Origin: Thalassotalea sp.
Lineage (GTDB): Bacteria > Pseudomonadota > Gammaproteobacteria > Enterobacterales > Alteromonadaceae
Assembly: GCA_029237915.1 (NCBI GenBank)
Contig: JAQWHD010000014.1
Span: 1-51,130 of the forward strand
Length of the DNA stretch: 51,130 nucleotides
Reading direction: 5' to 3'
Positions 1 to 10,144 of this stretch are shown here, piece after piece. Within the stretch, counting starts at the first letter, position 1. Each line of letters opens with the position of its first letter. The notes below the pieces were generated by a model. The model ran no database searches. It saw only the letters and a program-made list of their open reading frames with translations, and was not told where the DNA came from. The translations under genes and the position numbers were made by a program.

Positions 1-37
1 GTAGGACTTTTTATAAGCTCTTTATATCTGAAGAGGG

Positions 38-60
38 TTCCATCCAAACGCACGATGGAA
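38..60. repeat. Perfect inverted repeat in the left-edge non-coding region
   Basis: TTCCATC (38-44) and GATGGAA (54-60) are perfect inverted arms around a 9-base spacer. The surrounding 1-215 has no convincing reading frame. Its texture is like the dispersed intergenic repeats of marine gammaproteobacteria, but no second copy lies in this window, so repeat status is inferred. It lies beyond the ribBX terminator. Confidence 0.4.
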
Positions 61-215
61 TGACGGCGCTATTTTTCTAAGATTGTGTTTACTTTTTTGG
101 TGCTTTTTAACAGGTTATGCTTTGTCGGCGAATGGCACAAATCCGCCCTACAGTACGTTCCATAAGATTGCGGCCTTCGCTACAATGACACCGTTTATTT
201 CTACTTCAAAGATAT

Positions 216-254
216 AAAAAAGCCCCAAACATTTTACAATGCAGGGGCTTTTTT
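216..254 (-). terminator. Rho-independent terminator after ribBX
   Basis: AAAAAAGCCCC (216-226) pairs with GGGGCTTTTTT (244-254) around a 17-base loop. Read on the minus strand it follows the ribBX stop by about 17 bases and ends in a U-tract, so it should end the nrdR-ribD-ribE-ribBX transcript. A/T runs on both sides would also let it work in the other direction. Confidence 0.85.
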
Positions 255-271
255 GTAGCAATAACTAAGTA

Positions 272-1381
272 TTAGTCAGCGATGTATTCAACTATCTCTA
301 AACCAAAACCACCTAATGAGTGATATTTAGTTTGTGAGCTAAGTAAGCGCATTTTACATACGCCTAAGTTAGCAAGAATTTGTGAACCAACACCAACGTT
401 ACGAGAGCCAACGTGTTTGTTTACTTCACTAACGTCAATCCCTTGGTCTTGCTGTGCGTACTTTTCAACTTGTTTAATAAGTTGCTCTGGTGTTTCATGC
501 TTACCAAGTAATACCAGTACACCGCCCTCTTTACCAATACGCTCTAGCGCATTGCCAATTGGCCAAGTGTTTTTACTTTCACGAGTTGAAAATAATAAAT
601 CGCGGAAAGTATTTTCTAAATGTACACGTACTAAGGTTGGTTTCTCAGAGCTGATCTCGCCTTTAGTTAAAGCAAAGTGCGTTTGGCCATCGATAGAGTC
701 AGTAAAAGCAACTAAATCAAAGTCACCGTATGCCGTTGGCAATTTACACTCACTTACGCGTTTAATGGTAGTTTCAGTGGCATTACGATATTCAATTAAA
801 TCGGCAATTGTACCCATTTTAATATCGTGTTTTTTAGCGATAATTTCAAGATCAGGACGACGCGCCATGGTGCCATCTTCATTTAAAATTTCAACGATAA
901 CGGCAGCAGGTTCACAACCGGCCATACGAGCTAAATCAACACCAGCTTCTGTATGACCAGCACGATTAAGTACCCCGCCATCTTTGGCGATTAACGGAAA
1001 GATATGGCCTGGTTGTACAATAGAGCGGTGATCCGCATCTTTAGCACAAGCAGCTAATACGGTTGTTGCACGATCTGCTGCTGAAATACCAGTAGTAACA
1101 CCGCGAGCGGCTTCTATCGATACCGTAAAGTTAGTGGTGAATTGAGCATCGTTTTTATCAACCATTAATGGTAATTTTAACGTGGCACATTTGTCTTTAG
1201 ACATTGGCATACAAATTAAACCACGGCCATGAGTAGCCATGAAGTTAATTGCATCTGGCGTAACTTTTTCAGCCGCCATAATGAAGTCGCCTTCGTTTTC
1301 ACGGTCTTCATCATCCATCAAGATAACCATTTTACCAAGAGCGATATCGTTAATGATCTCTTGTGGGGTATTTAAATTCAT
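272..1381 (-). CDS. ribBX: DHBP synthase with degenerate GTP cyclohydrolase II-like domain (RibBX type)
   Basis: Makes 3,4-dihydroxy-2-butanone 4-phosphate from ribulose 5-phosphate, the four-carbon precursor of riboflavin. The N-terminal domain (about residues 1-205) carries the acidic motif [10 protein letters not shown] (23-32) and the [12 protein letters not shown] block of DHBP synthases. The C-terminal part (about 206-369) aligns with GTP cyclohydrolase II, but the three zinc cysteines are gone: the LVRVHSECLTGD region reads [12 protein letters not shown], and FSLRCDCG reads FSTRESKN. It should therefore lack cyclohydrolase activity and matches the RibBX variant known from Shewanella and other Proteobacteria; a separate ribA is expected elsewhere. 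Last gene of the operon, 7 bases after ribE. Many annotations would call it ribBA or ribB. Confidence 0.93.
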   Translation of the reverse strand: MNLNTPQEIINDIALGKMVILMDDEDRENEGDFIMAAEKVTPDAINFMATHGRGLICMPMSKDKCATLKLPLMVDKNDAQFTTNFTVSIEAARGVTTGISAADRATTVLAACAKDADHRSIVQPGHIFPLIAKDGGVLNRAGHTEAGVDLARMAGCEPAAVIVEILNEDGTMARRPDLEIIAKKHDIKMGTIADLIEYRNATETTIKRVSECKLPTAYGDFDLVAFTDSIDGQTHFALTKGEISSEKPTLVRVHLENTFRDLLFSTRESKNTWPIGNALERIGKEGGVLVLLGKHETPEQLIKQVEKYAQQDQGIDVSEVNKHVGSRNVGVGSQILANLGVCKMRLLSSQTKYHSLGGFGLEIVEYIAD

Positions 1382-1388
1382 ATTGTCT

Positions 1389-2057
1389 TTAACCTTTTAT
1401 AAAACCGCTTTGCATTAACAATTCTTTGCTAACGCCAGAGCTATTAGAAGAACTATCTTCTTGCTCTTTACAAAATAATAATCGTTCGATATAACGTGCA
1501 ATCAGATCGACTTCTAAATTTACTACGTGCCCAGCTTGGTAACTACTAATAATAGTTTGCTCGGTCGTGTGAGGCACAATAGTTAAACGAAAACGCTCAT
1601 TTTCAACGGCGTTGACCGTTAAACTTATACCATCAATGGTGATTGAGCCTTTCTCGCTAACGTACTGTTTTAAATTCTGTGGTAATTCTACCCAATACTC
1701 GACTGAGTTACCAACTGTTGTAACATTTAAGATCTTGGCTACACCATCAACATGGCCACTAACCATATGCCCACCAAAACGTGTTGTTGGCAACATGGCC
1801 TTTTCTAAGTTAACGTTAGTGCCTGGTTTGTAATGTGCAAAACCAGTTCGCGTTAATGTCTCGCTTGAAACATCGGCGCTATAACTAGACGCATCAAGTG
1901 CGACTACCGTTAAACAAATACCATTGGTTGCAATGGAATCGCCAAGCTTTACGTCGGCTAAATCAAGATTGCCACTGGCAACCACTACGCGAGCACCATC
2001 ACTATTTATATTAATTGCTTTAATTTGCCCTAGAGCTTCTACAATACCGGTGAACAT
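1389..2057 (-). CDS. ribE: Riboflavin synthase, alpha chain
   Basis: Dismutates two 6,7-dimethyl-8-ribityllumazines to riboflavin and a pyrimidinedione, the last step of the pathway. The start is set at the ATG opening [11 protein letters not shown], the near-universal N-terminus of this enzyme; the frame stays open 99 bases further upstream, but that would overlap ribD and add a non-homologous tail. The 222 residues contain two repeated lumazine-binding barrels: the first around [16 protein letters not shown], the second around [19 protein letters not shown], with MVSGHVDG between. The C-terminal tail is serine-rich and slightly longer than in E. coli (213 aa, gene ribC there). Lies between ribD and ribBX. 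Confidence 0.95.
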   Translation of the reverse strand: MFTGIVEALGQIKAININSDGARVVVASGNLDLADVKLGDSIATNGICLTVVALDASSYSADVSSETLTRTGFAHYKPGTNVNLEKAMLPTTRFGGHMVSGHVDGVAKILNVTTVGNSVEYWVELPQNLKQYVSEKGSITIDGISLTVNAVENERFRLTIVPHTTEQTIISSYQAGHVVNLEVDLIARYIERLLFCKEQEDSSSNSSGVSKELLMQSGFIKG

Positions 2058-2127
2058 TAATGTATGCCTTTGCTTTATATAATTTATTTTAATAATTGGA
2101 TTCGATAATTTATTATCGAATCCTTTG

Positions 2128-3261
2128 TTACTTAATAGGGTTAACGATTTTGGCAATTATTCGTAAATCATTGCCAACCATACGTACATCATTGAATTCT
2201 AATGATATCGCATCGCTTAAATGACTAAGTTGTGGCAAATCAAATAAACCACGAGCGCTATCCCCCATTATTTTGGGTGCTTGGTATAAGACTAGTTCAT
2301 CAACTAAGTTTGCACTTAAAAATGCACCAGATAAACGCGCCCCACTTTCAAGCCAAAGAGTATTTAGCCCACGCTCAGCAAGCTTAAGCAGTAAGTCATG
2401 CAAATCTGCTTGCGCATTTTTGACTTTAACTATCATCTGCTCTACAAAATGAGGCCATTGTTGCTCAGTTTCAAGGTCTACTCGTACTAAAATTATAGGC
2501 GAGTCAGTTTGAAACAATGCTAAATCGGGAGTCAGTCTATTTTTAGTATCAATTATGATTCTAATTGGTTGTCGTACTTGCTCAGCGGTTAGGCTCTTCT
2601 GGGCATAACCTAATTCATCATAGCGCACATTTAGCTTAGCATTATCGGCTAAAACAGTATCGGCACCAGAGATAATGGCACAGCTTTGTGCTCTAAATCC
2701 TTGTACGTCAGAGCGTGCATCTGGGCCAGTGATCCATTTACTTTCACCGTTCGCCATTGCTGTACGCCCGTCAATAGAACTTGCTAATTTGCAACGAACT
2801 AATGGCAAGCCTTGAGTCATTCTTTTAATGAAACCAGGATTAAGTGCTCTTGCAGCATTTTCTAACACGCCCAGAGTTGTCGCAATATCAGCTTTTTCTA
2901 ACATTGCCACACCATTACCAGAAACTAACGGATTCGGGTCTTGCATCGCTATAACTACTCGGGTTATACCTGCATTGATAAGTCCCTGTGCGCAAGGAGG
3001 TGTGCGACCAAAATGACTGCAAGGTTCAAGTGTTACGTAAGCAGTAGCACCTTTTGTATGGGTACTTGCGTTAGCCAGAGCATTGACTTCAGCATGGCCT
3101 TCGCCCGCCTTTTGATGCCAGCCTTCGCCAATGACCTTGTCATCTTTAACAAGTACACAGCCAACCACTGGATTTGGTGAGGTGGTAAATTTACCGTACT
3201 TAGCAAGAGCAATCGCTCGTTGCATATAGGCTTCATCTTTTTGCACTGTTGTAGTTACCAT
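2128..3261 (-). CDS. ribD: Bifunctional diaminohydroxyphosphoribosylaminopyrimidine deaminase / 5-amino-6-(5-phosphoribosylamino)uracil reductase
   Basis: Carries out the second (deamination) and third (NADPH-dependent reduction) steps of the GTP branch of riboflavin synthesis. The N-terminal CMP/dCMP-deaminase fold (about 10-150) holds the zinc site H56-A-E58, with C81 (in TLEPCSH) and C90 (PPC); TSPNPVVGCV is also typical. The reductase domain (about 155-370) begins with LVRCKLASSIDGRTA and contains WITGPDAR. At 377 residues it is full length. It lies 34 bases downstream of nrdR on the same strand; NrdR next to rib genes is a common proteobacterial arrangement. Confidence 0.96.
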   Translation of the reverse strand: MVTTTVQKDEAYMQRAIALAKYGKFTTSPNPVVGCVLVKDDKVIGEGWHQKAGEGHAEVNALANASTHTKGATAYVTLEPCSHFGRTPPCAQGLINAGITRVVIAMQDPNPLVSGNGVAMLEKADIATTLGVLENAARALNPGFIKRMTQGLPLVRCKLASSIDGRTAMANGESKWITGPDARSDVQGFRAQSCAIISGADTVLADNAKLNVRYDELGYAQKSLTAEQVRQPIRIIIDTKNRLTPDLALFQTDSPIILVRVDLETEQQWPHFVEQMIVKVKNAQADLHDLLLKLAERGLNTLWLESGARLSGAFLSANLVDELVLYQAPKIMGDSARGLFDLPQLSHLSDAISLEFNDVRMVGNDLRIIAKIVNPIK

Positions 3262-3295
3262 AGAATTATTATGTTAGTCCTGAACACTTAATAGA

Positions 3296-3745
3296 TTAGT
3301 CGCCTAGACGAGCAATTTCTTCACCAAATTCGCGGATATCTTCAAATGAACGATACACTGAAGCAAAGCGCACATAAGCGACTTTATCAAGCAACTTAAG
3401 CTGCTCCATAATGATATTGCCTAACATCTCGCTAGAAACCTCACGCTCACCAGTGGCGCGCAGCTGAGATTTTAGTTTATTAATTGACAGCTCGGTTTGC
3501 TCGGTACTTACTGGTCTTTTTTCTAATGCACGTAATAAGCCACTACGTAATTTATCTTCATTAAACGGCTCTCTTGAACCATCACGCTTAATAATACGTG
3601 GCATAACAAGCTCTGCGGTTTCAAACGTTGTGTAACGCTCTCGACATTCTAGACACTCTCGACGACGACGTACTTGATGACCGTCAGAGACTAATCTTGA
3701 GTCGATTACTTTGGTTTCTGTTGCTGAACAAAAAGGACAGTACAT
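3296..3745 (-). CDS. nrdR: Transcriptional repressor NrdR
   Basis: Nucleotide-sensing repressor of ribonucleotide reductase operons. The 149 residues begin with a zinc ribbon (C3-P-F-C6 and C31-L-E-C34), with the basic stretch VRRRREC before the second pair, followed by an ATP-cone domain (about 46-136, starting [20 protein letters not shown]). Full length for the family. First gene of the nrdR-ribD-ribE-ribBX run. The glyA terminator lies just upstream, so its promoter must sit in the AT-rich stretch around 3746-3786; no convincing NrdR box pair was seen there. Confidence 0.97.
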   Translation of the reverse strand: MYCPFCSATETKVIDSRLVSDGHQVRRRRECLECRERYTTFETAELVMPRIIKRDGSREPFNEDKLRSGLLRALEKRPVSTEQTELSINKLKSQLRATGEREVSSEMLGNIIMEQLKLLDKVAYVRFASVYRSFEDIREFGEEIARLGD

Positions 3746-3782
3746 ATCATTCCACTAGACTTACTATTATTAATTTAATTGT

Positions 3783-3813
3783 AAAAAAAATGGCCGCATA
3801 TAGCGACCATTTT
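3783..3813 (-). terminator. Terminator between glyA and nrdR
   Basis: AAAATGG (3787-3793) plus CGC (3795-3797) pair with GCG (3803-3805) plus CCATTTT (3807-3813), with one internal C/A mismatch and a 5-base loop. On the minus strand the stem is followed by eight U (complement of 3783-3790), so it terminates glyA and separates it from the nrdR-rib operon. Confidence 0.75.
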
Positions 3814-3869
3814 ATTCAACAAATGAGTATGCTTAGTTAGCTTCTCTTAGTCGTGACTCTTAATTGCTA

Positions 3870-5126
3870 TTAAGCGTACACAGGGAAGCGAGCACATAGC
3901 TCTTTAACTTGCTGTTGTACGTTAGTAATAACGTCTTCATTGTTGATATCGTCTAAGATGTCACAGATCCAGCCAGTTAACTGTGAAGTTTCAGCAGTAC
4001 CAAAACCACGACGAGTAATTGCCGGAGTACCAAGACGAAGACCAGACGTTACAAACGGAGAACGCGGATCGTTAGGTACAGAGTTTTTGTTTACTGTAAT
4101 GTGAGCACGACCAAGCGCTGCATCAGCATCTTTACCTGTGATATCTTTATCGATAAGGTCAAGAAGTAAAAGGTGGTTTTCAGTGCCGTTAGATACGACT
4201 TTGTAACCACGTTCTTGTAATACTGCAACCATAGCTTTAGCGTTATCTAAAACGTTCTGTTGGTATACTTTAAATTCTGGTGCTAATGCTTCTTTAAATG
4301 CAACTGCTTTAGCTGCAATGATGTGCATTAATGGGCCACCTTGGCCACCAGGGAAAACTGCGCTGTTTAATTTTTTATAAATAGCTTCGTCATCACAACC
4401 AGAAATAATTAAACCGCCACGAGGGCCAGCTAATGTTTTATGAGTTGTAGTAGTTACTACGTGTGCATGTGGTACTGGGTTAGGATATAAACCTGCAGCG
4501 ATAAGACCCGCAACGTGAGCCATATCAACGAAAAAGTATGCATCTACTTTATCAGCGATTTCACGCATTCTAGCCCAATCAACAACACCAGAGAACGCAG
4601 AGAAACCACCAATGATCATTTCTGGCTTATGCTCTAGTGCTAAACGCTCAAGCTCTTCGTAGTCAATATCACCAGTTTCTGGGTGAAGACCGTATTGGAA
4701 TGCTTCGTAAGATTTACCTGAAAAGTTTACATGAGAACCATGAGTTAAGTGACCGCCGTGAGCTAAGCTCATACCTAGTACTTTTCCGCCTGGCTTAACT
4801 AAGGCTTGGAATACTGCAGCATTTGCTTGTGAACCGGCATGTGGTTGCACGTTTGCATATGTAGCACCAAATAACTCTTTTGCACGGTCAATTGCTAATT
4901 GCTCAGCAACATCAACGTATTCACAACCACCGTAGTAACGCTTACCAGGGTAACCTTCAGCATACTTGTTGGTTAATTGAGAACCTTGAGCTTCAAGAAC
5001 GCGCGGGCTACAGTAGTTTTCTGAAGCGATTAATTCGATGTGCTCTTCTTGACGAACAACTTCATTGCTCATTGCTTGATACAATTCTGGGTCAAAATCA
5101 GCAATATTCATATCACGTGTAAACAT
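3870..5126 (-). CDS. glyA: Serine hydroxymethyltransferase
   Basis: PLP enzyme that converts serine and tetrahydrofolate to glycine and 5,10-methylene-THF, the main source of one-carbon units. The 418 residues match the usual bacterial length and open with [19 protein letters not shown], close to E. coli GlyA. The PLP lysine is K230 in [15 protein letters not shown]; the substrate-binding [10 protein letters not shown] and the GGQGGPLMH loop are intact. A terminator follows the gene. The upstream gap to fdx (about 213 bases) is AT-rich and must contain its promoter, but no single -35/-10 pair stands out. Confidence 0.98.
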   Translation of the reverse strand: MFTRDMNIADFDPELYQAMSNEVVRQEEHIELIASENYCSPRVLEAQGSQLTNKYAEGYPGKRYYGGCEYVDVAEQLAIDRAKELFGATYANVQPHAGSQANAAVFQALVKPGGKVLGMSLAHGGHLTHGSHVNFSGKSYEAFQYGLHPETGDIDYEELERLALEHKPEMIIGGFSAFSGVVDWARMREIADKVDAYFFVDMAHVAGLIAAGLYPNPVPHAHVVTTTTHKTLAGPRGGLIISGCDDEAIYKKLNSAVFPGGQGGPLMHIIAAKAVAFKEALAPEFKVYQQNVLDNAKAMVAVLQERGYKVVSNGTENHLLLLDLIDKDITGKDADAALGRAHITVNKNSVPNDPRSPFVTSGLRLGTPAITRRGFGTAETSQLTGWICDILDDINNEDVITNVQQQVKELCARFPVYA

Positions 5127-5290
5127 GGGTAATCCTCGATTAATGTTTTGAGTACTTTAATCAATAACGATTGAGCACTTCTAGAATTTTAATTGCCCGT
5201 ATTTTGCCCTAACTCGAACTAGTTGTATATGCTTACTAAGCTAAAATTTATACAAAATCATTATTTTATATATCGTAAACTGTAAACAAT

Positions 5291-5317
5291 AAAAAAGGGC
5301 TTATCTAAGCCCTTTTA
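5291..5317 (-). terminator. Terminator of the isc operon after fdx
   Basis: AAAAGGGCTTA (5293-5303) pairs with TAAGCCCTTTT (5306-5316). On the minus strand the stem ends in six U. It follows the fdx stop by about 25 bases with no room for iscX, so the isc transcript ends with fdx. Confidence 0.85.
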
Positions 5318-5339
5318 TTTGAAACGTTTTAACGCCAGA

Positions 5340-5678
5340 TTAATGGTTTTCAGAAACCATATTTACCGTATATTTTGGAATTTCTACCACTAAATCTTCA
5401 CCAGTAACTATGGCTTGGCAACCTAGACGTGACTCAGGCTCTAAACCCCAAGCTTTATCTAGCATGTCATCTTCAAGTTCGTCGCTTTCTTCTAAAGAGT
5501 CAAAACCTTCACGAATGATCATATGACACGTTGTACATGCACATACTTTTTCACAAGCGTGTTCAACGCCTATGTCATTTTTTAGCACTACGTCTAAAAC
5601 AGTTTCGCCAACTTCAGCGTCTAACACAGCCCCATCAGGGCATAAATCTTCATTAGGAAGAACAATAATTTTTGGCAT
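5340..5678 (-). CDS. fdx: ISC system [2Fe-2S] ferredoxin
   Basis: Adrenodoxin-type ferredoxin that supplies electrons for cluster assembly on IscU. The 112-residue protein carries C42, C48, C51 and C87 as cluster ligands plus the non-ligand C46, the same spacing as E. coli Fdx; the motif reads ACEKVCACTTC. The acidic stretch SLEESDELEDDMLDKAWGL typical of the family follows. Its start is 2 bases after the hscA stop, so it is part of the isc operon and is its last gene. Confidence 0.97.
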   Translation of the reverse strand: MPKIIVLPNEDLCPDGAVLDAEVGETVLDVVLKNDIGVEHACEKVCACTTCHMIIREGFDSLEESDELEDDMLDKAWGLEPESRLGCQAIVTGEDLVVEIPKYTVNMVSENH

Positions 5679-5680
5679 GA

Positions 5681-7546
5681 TTAAACCTCATCTACCGAAT
5701 GACCGGCTAATGCTGTACGAATGGATGAATCCATACGGCGTTCAGCAAAAGTCGCTGTAATTTTATCAACCTGCTCAATTGCTTTTTCAATATCAGTAAT
5801 TTGAGTAGTTTGACTCGTTGTTAATAAATTTTCTAAAGCGAGGTGAATAGCCGTTAGCTCTTCACCCGTTAATAATCTTGTACCATCTTGTGCTATTGCC
5901 GCGCTGACGCTTTCATGAACACGAGCAGCATCAACTTGTTGCTCTTTCAACATACGAGCAGCCATGTCTTCTTTGGCATTACTCATGGAGTCTTTGAGCA
6001 TGGTGATTATGTCATCTTCTTCTAAACCAAAGGATGGTTTAACTTCAATTGAAGACTCGACCCCTGTTGATTTTTCCATAGCTGTCACGCTTAATAGACC
6101 ATCGGCATCCACTTTAAAGGTTACTCGAATATGGGCTGCTCCGGCTGTCATTGCTGGAATACCGCGTAATTCAAAGCGCGCTAATGAACGACAATCGTCG
6201 ACTAATTCACGTTCACCTTGTAAGACATGAATAGCCATAGCAGTTTGGCCATCTTTAAAGGTGGTAAACTCTTGCGCTTTCGCTACAGGGATTGTGGTGT
6301 TACGAGAAATAACTTTCTCAACCAATCCGCCCATAGTTTCTAAACCAAGCGATAAAGGAATAACGTCAAGTAATAACATATCACTATCAGGCTTATTACC
6401 CGCTAGTACATCAGCTTGAATTGCTGCGCCAATCGCGACAACTTTATCTGGGTCAATGGATGTAAGTACTGTACGTTTGAAAAAGTTACTCACTTCACTG
6501 CGTACTAATGGCACGCGAGTAGAACCACCAACCATAACTACTTCACAAATTTCATCAACGCTAACGCCAGCATCTTTAATTGAACGACGACATGAACGTA
6601 ATGTTTTGCCAACCAGGGCTTTAATTAGGCCATCAAATGTAGCGCGGTTAATTTCAGTGCTAAAGTTTGAATCATCTTCTAAAGTTAAGTTGATACTAAC
6701 TTTATCTAAATTAGATAACTGCTCTTTGGCAAAACAAGCTTGTTGTAATACCTGACGTTCCATTGTCGCACTTAACGGACGAGCAATATTTGCTTGTGTT
6801 AAGATGTGATCAACTAAAGCAATATCAAAGTCATCACCACCAAGTGCTGAATCGCCACCGGTAGCAAGCACTTCAAACACACCTTTACTTAAACGTAAGA
6901 TAGAGATATCAAAGGTACCACCACCAAGATCGTATACAGCAATAACGCCTTCTTGCTTAGAATCTAAACCATAAGCAACAGCTGCTGCCGTAGGTTCATT
7001 CAATAAGCGCAAAACATTAACACCAGCAAGTTTTGCTGCATCTTTGGTGCTTTGACGCTGAGCATCATCGAAATAAGCAGGAACAGTAATAACCACACCT
7101 TCTAAATCACCACCTAAAGATTCACTTGCACGCGCAACTAATGTCGATAGGATCTCAGCAGAAACTTGTACTGGATTTATCTTACCTTGGCGGGTCATTA
7201 GTGATGGATGATTCTCATCACCGCAAAACTCATAAGGCAACGCCGGGTATTTACTTTCAATATCTTTTAGGGAACGTCCAATAAGTCGTTTAACTGAAAC
7301 AATGGTGTTTTGCGGATCGCTAATTGAATGCGCTTTCGCGGCATTACCAACTAGCACGCTACCTTCTTGATAGCTTACGATTGAAGGAAGAATGTCTTTG
7401 CCTTCGTCATCAGTTAACGTTTCAGCCAAGCCACTTTTTACACTGGCGACCAAAGAGTTTGTCGTGCCTAAATCAATGCCCGCAGCTAATCGGTGTTGAT
7501 GAGGAACGGTACTTAAACCAGGTTCTGCAATTTGTAATAAAGCCAT
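5681..7546 (-). CDS. hscA: Fe-S assembly Hsp70 chaperone HscA
   Basis: Specialised Hsp70 that with HscB binds the LPPVK motif of IscU and drives cluster release using ATP. 621 residues (E. coli 616). The actin-like ATPase domain starts at [14 protein letters not shown], with the second phosphate motif [15 protein letters not shown] and the adenosine motif [14 protein letters not shown]; the substrate-binding domain (about 385-500) includes [17 protein letters not shown]. It lies between hscB (42 bases upstream) and fdx (2 bases downstream). Distinguished from general DnaK by the context and by the N-terminal extension before AAGIDLGT. Confidence 0.97.
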   Translation of the reverse strand: MALLQIAEPGLSTVPHQHRLAAGIDLGTTNSLVASVKSGLAETLTDDEGKDILPSIVSYQEGSVLVGNAAKAHSISDPQNTIVSVKRLIGRSLKDIESKYPALPYEFCGDENHPSLMTRQGKINPVQVSAEILSTLVARASESLGGDLEGVVITVPAYFDDAQRQSTKDAAKLAGVNVLRLLNEPTAAAVAYGLDSKQEGVIAVYDLGGGTFDISILRLSKGVFEVLATGGDSALGGDDFDIALVDHILTQANIARPLSATMERQVLQQACFAKEQLSNLDKVSINLTLEDDSNFSTEINRATFDGLIKALVGKTLRSCRRSIKDAGVSVDEICEVVMVGGSTRVPLVRSEVSNFFKRTVLTSIDPDKVVAIGAAIQADVLAGNKPDSDMLLLDVIPLSLGLETMGGLVEKVISRNTTIPVAKAQEFTTFKDGQTAMAIHVLQGERELVDDCRSLARFELRGIPAMTAGAAHIRVTFKVDADGLLSVTAMEKSTGVESSIEVKPSFGLEEDDIITMLKDSMSNAKEDMAARMLKEQQVDAARVHESVSAAIAQDGTRLLTGEELTAIHLALENLLTTSQTTQITDIEKAIEQVDKITATFAERRMDSSIRTALAGHSVDEV

Positions 7547-7588
7547 GGGTAATAATCTTATTTCTTGCCTATACCTAAAGGTATAGTA

Positions 7589-8128
7589 TTAATCATCAAA
7601 AAGCGTATCTTCGATGCGCTCTAATTCAATTTGTAACTTATTATAGAACTTCAGTTTTCTAAGTAATTCTGAAGCTTTAATATTGTCTTCTTTTATGTCC
7701 GCGCTTAATAGCTCTGCTACTTGTTGCCATAAATGCTGGCTTTGCACATCTAATGTTTCTTGTGCTGCAAATATTGCCGCATCAACATCACTAGCATGTT
7801 CAATATCAGCAAGCATTTCACGCAGTTCCATTTGCTCCATTAAAAATCCGATATCTTGAACTGTCTCTTGCTCACTAGGCAGTTCTGTACCGCGTAATTT
7901 TAGCAGATATTCGCCACGAGCGACCGGTTGTTTTAAGGTTTGAAATGCGTCATTAATTTCAGCGGATTTCTGCACTGCAATTAATTGTTCTTGGCTAGAA
8001 GAATGAGCAAAACGATCCGGGTGGACCGTTTTTTGTAATGCTTGATAAGTGGCCGACAATTCACTTAAGTTGAGGGAAAATTTAGCATCTAGGCCAAATA
8101 ATTCATAATAATTCAAGGGCTTGTTCAC
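7589..8128 (-). CDS. hscB: Fe-S assembly J-protein co-chaperone HscB
   Basis: DnaJ-type co-chaperone that delivers IscU to HscA and stimulates its ATPase. 179 residues. The N-terminal J domain starts NYYELFGLDAKF and has the HPD tripeptide at 36-38 (TVHPDRF); the C-terminal three-helix domain (about 85-175) is the IscU-binding part. It is the shorter, zinc-finger-free form usual in gammaproteobacteria. Located between iscA and hscA in the conserved order. Confidence 0.96.
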   Translation of the reverse strand: MNKPLNYYELFGLDAKFSLNLSELSATYQALQKTVHPDRFAHSSSQEQLIAVQKSAEINDAFQTLKQPVARGEYLLKLRGTELPSEQETVQDIGFLMEQMELREMLADIEHASDVDAAIFAAQETLDVQSQHLWQQVAELLSADIKEDNIKASELLRKLKFYNKLQIELERIEDTLFDD

Positions 8129-8148
8129 TTACACTTATTTAATTTTTG

Positions 8149-8472
8149 TTAAACGTTAAAGCTTTCACCACAACCACACTCGCCTTTCGCGTTCGGGTTA
8201 GTGAATTTAAAACCTTCGTTTAAACCTTCTTTGATAAAATCTAACTCGATGCCATCAAGGTGAACTAAGCTTTTACCATCAATGATGATATTTACATCAT
8301 CAATGGCAAAAAGTTCATCATCGTCATTAAGTTGGTCAACAAATTCCATTACATAAGCTAAACCAGAACAGCCGGTAGTTTTAACACCTAAGCGCAGGCC
8401 TATGCCTTTACCACGATTAGATAAAAAACTACTTACACGTTCTGCTGCTGCAGGAGTCATTGAAACTGCCAT
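8149..8472 (-). CDS. iscA: A-type Fe-S carrier IscA
   Basis: A-type carrier that passes Fe-S clusters to apo-targets. The start is placed at the ATG giving [13 protein letters not shown]; an in-frame ATG 63 bases further upstream would overlap the iscU 3' end and add a basic, non-homologous tail. From this start the protein is 107 residues, exactly the E. coli length, with the three ligand cysteines at C35 (TTGCSG), C99 and C101 (GECGCGESF). It follows iscU by 13 bases and precedes hscB. Confidence 0.96.
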   Translation of the reverse strand: MAVSMTPAAAERVSSFLSNRGKGIGLRLGVKTTGCSGLAYVMEFVDQLNDDDELFAIDDVNIIIDGKSLVHLDGIELDFIKEGLNEGFKFTNPNAKGECGCGESFNV

Positions 8473-8485
8473 TACTAACTCCGAT

Positions 8486-8869
8486 CTAGTCTGTATGCTT
8501 AGCGCGGTAATCTTCGATCGCCGCTTTAATTGCATCTTCAGCTAAAATTGAACAATGAATTTTAACTGGAGGCAATGCTAATTCTTCAGAAATATCGGTA
8601 TTCTTAATTGCCGCTGCTTCGTCGATTGATTTACCTTTAACCCATTCAGTAACTAATGAGCTAGATGCAATTGCAGAACCACAACCGTAAGTTTTAAATT
8701 TAGCATCTTCAATAATGCCATTGTCATCAATCTTAAGTTGTAACTTCATTACGTCACCACATGCTGGTGCGCCAACCATACCGGTTGCTATGCTAGGATC
8801 ACTTTTATCAAATGAACCTACGTTACGTGGATTTTCATAATGGTCGATTACTTTTTCGCTATAAGCCAT
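8486..8869 (-). CDS. iscU: Fe-S cluster scaffold IscU
   Basis: Scaffold on which IscS-derived sulfur and iron are built into [2Fe-2S] clusters. 127 residues with the three conserved cysteines C37 (GAPACGD), C63 (YGCGSA) and C106 (KIHCSIL); the HscA-recognition motif LPPVK is at 99-103 and the cluster-tuning Asp at 39. Full length. It lies 27 bases after iscS and just before iscA. Confidence 0.98.
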   Translation of the reverse strand: MAYSEKVIDHYENPRNVGSFDKSDPSIATGMVGAPACGDVMKLQLKIDDNGIIEDAKFKTYGCGSAIASSSLVTEWVKGKSIDEAAAIKNTDISEELALPPVKIHCSILAEDAIKAAIEDYRAKHTD

Positions 8870-8896
8870 GTTATTCCCCTAAATTCCGTATAAAGC

Positions 8897-10111
8897 CTAG
8901 TGGCCTGCCCACTCGACTGTGTCTAAATCTATACCGTCTTGGAACATTTCCCAAAGCGGTGACATATCACGTAAATGTCCAATTGCGCCGCGAATTAAGT
9001 TGATCGCGTAATCAATTTCTTCAGTGGTAGTAAAACGACCAAAGCTGAAACGAATTGAACTGTGTGCCATTTCATCATTTAAGCCTAATGCACGTAGTAC
9101 ATAAGACGGTTCTAAACTTGCAGAAGTACAAGCTGAACCAGACGATACGGCTAAATCTTTAAGTGCCATAATTAACGATTCGCCTTCAACAAAGTTGAAG
9201 CTTACGTTTAAATTACCTTGATAACGTTGATTTTCATCACCGTTAATAAATACTTGTTCCATGTCATTAAGGCCGTTCCATAAACGGTCACGCATTGCTG
9301 TTACATGAGCAATATCTTGCGTCATTTCTTCTTTAGCTATGCGACATGCTTCACCAAAACCAACGATTTGATGAGTTGGTAAAGTACCACTTCTCATACC
9401 ACGCTCATGACCACCACCGTGCATTTGCGCTTCTAAACGAATACGCGGCTTGCGGCGAACATATAATGCACCAATGCCTTTAGGGCCATACATTTTATGA
9501 GCAGAGATAGACAGTAGGTCTACTTTTAATGCTTGCATATCAATGTCAATTTTACCGGCAGATTGCGCAGCATCAACATGGAATATAATTTTGCGAGAAC
9601 GACATAACTCACCAATAGCATTGATGTCTTGGATAACACCAATTTCATTGTTAACGTGCATGATACTTACTAACACAGTATCTTCACGCATTGCAGCTTC
9701 TAGCTTAGCAATATCAATTAAACCATTAGTTTCAGGGTCTAAGTAAGTTACTTCAAAGCCTTGGCGCTCTAGTTCACGACACGTATCAAGTACGGCTTTG
9801 TGCTCTGTTTTACAAGTAATGATGTGCTTACCACGTTTGTGGTAAAAGTTAGCAGCACCTTTAATTGCTAAGTTATTTGATTCAGTTGCACCCGACGTAA
9901 ATACAATTTCACGAGGGTCTGCATTGAGTAAATCAGCAATTTGATTACGAGCGATATCAACCGCTTCTTCTGCTTGCCAGCCAAATTTGTGTGAACGAGA
10001 TGCAGGATTACCGAAAAAACCATCGGTGGTCATGTATTGCATCATTTTTTCGGCAACACGCTTATCTGCTGGTGTCGTTGCTGAATAATCAAAATAAATA
10101 GGTAACTTCAT
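8897..10111 (-). CDS. iscS: Cysteine desulfurase IscS
   Basis: PLP enzyme that takes sulfur from cysteine as a persulfide and hands it to IscU, and in E. coli also to tRNA thiolation and other sulfur acceptors. The 404 residues match E. coli IscS in length. The PLP lysine is K206 in [12 protein letters not shown] and the persulfide-carrying cysteine is C328 in [10 protein letters not shown]; the EIGVIQDI and [10 protein letters not shown] segments are intact. The C-terminus ([17 protein letters not shown]) is the conserved IscU-docking tail. Second gene of the operon, 33 bases after iscR. Confidence 0.98.
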   Translation of the reverse strand: MKLPIYFDYSATTPADKRVAEKMMQYMTTDGFFGNPASRSHKFGWQAEEAVDIARNQIADLLNADPREIVFTSGATESNNLAIKGAANFYHKRGKHIITCKTEHKAVLDTCRELERQGFEVTYLDPETNGLIDIAKLEAAMREDTVLVSIMHVNNEIGVIQDINAIGELCRSRKIIFHVDAAQSAGKIDIDMQALKVDLLSISAHKMYGPKGIGALYVRRKPRIRLEAQMHGGGHERGMRSGTLPTHQIVGFGEACRIAKEEMTQDIAHVTAMRDRLWNGLNDMEQVFINGDENQRYQGNLNVSFNFVEGESLIMALKDLAVSSGSACTSASLEPSYVLRALGLNDEMAHSSIRFSFGRFTTTEEIDYAINLIRGAIGHLRDMSPLWEMFQDGIDLDTVEWAGH

Positions 10112-10144
10112 GGATTGTACTTCTCCAAATTAAACGAGGGCTGT

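Noticed and set aside
1-271. FMN (RFN) riboswitch near the rib genes
   Set aside because: No RFN-like conserved blocks are visible; the region is downstream of the operon, not its leader.
417-956. Open frame of 179 codons on the plus strand
   Set aside because: Antisense to ribBX, low-complexity Ser-rich product with no family; a shadow of the real gene.
1389-2156. Longer riboflavin synthase start (255 aa)
   Set aside because: The extra 33 residues overlap ribD and precede the universal MFTGIV start; not homologous to the family.
5127-5290. Riboswitch or operator in the glyA leader
   Set aside because: No glycine or other riboswitch core and no clear PurR or MetR site could be recognised by eye.
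8473-8535. Longer IscA start
   Set aside because: Would overlap iscU and add a non-conserved basic tail; the 107-aa form matches the family exactly.
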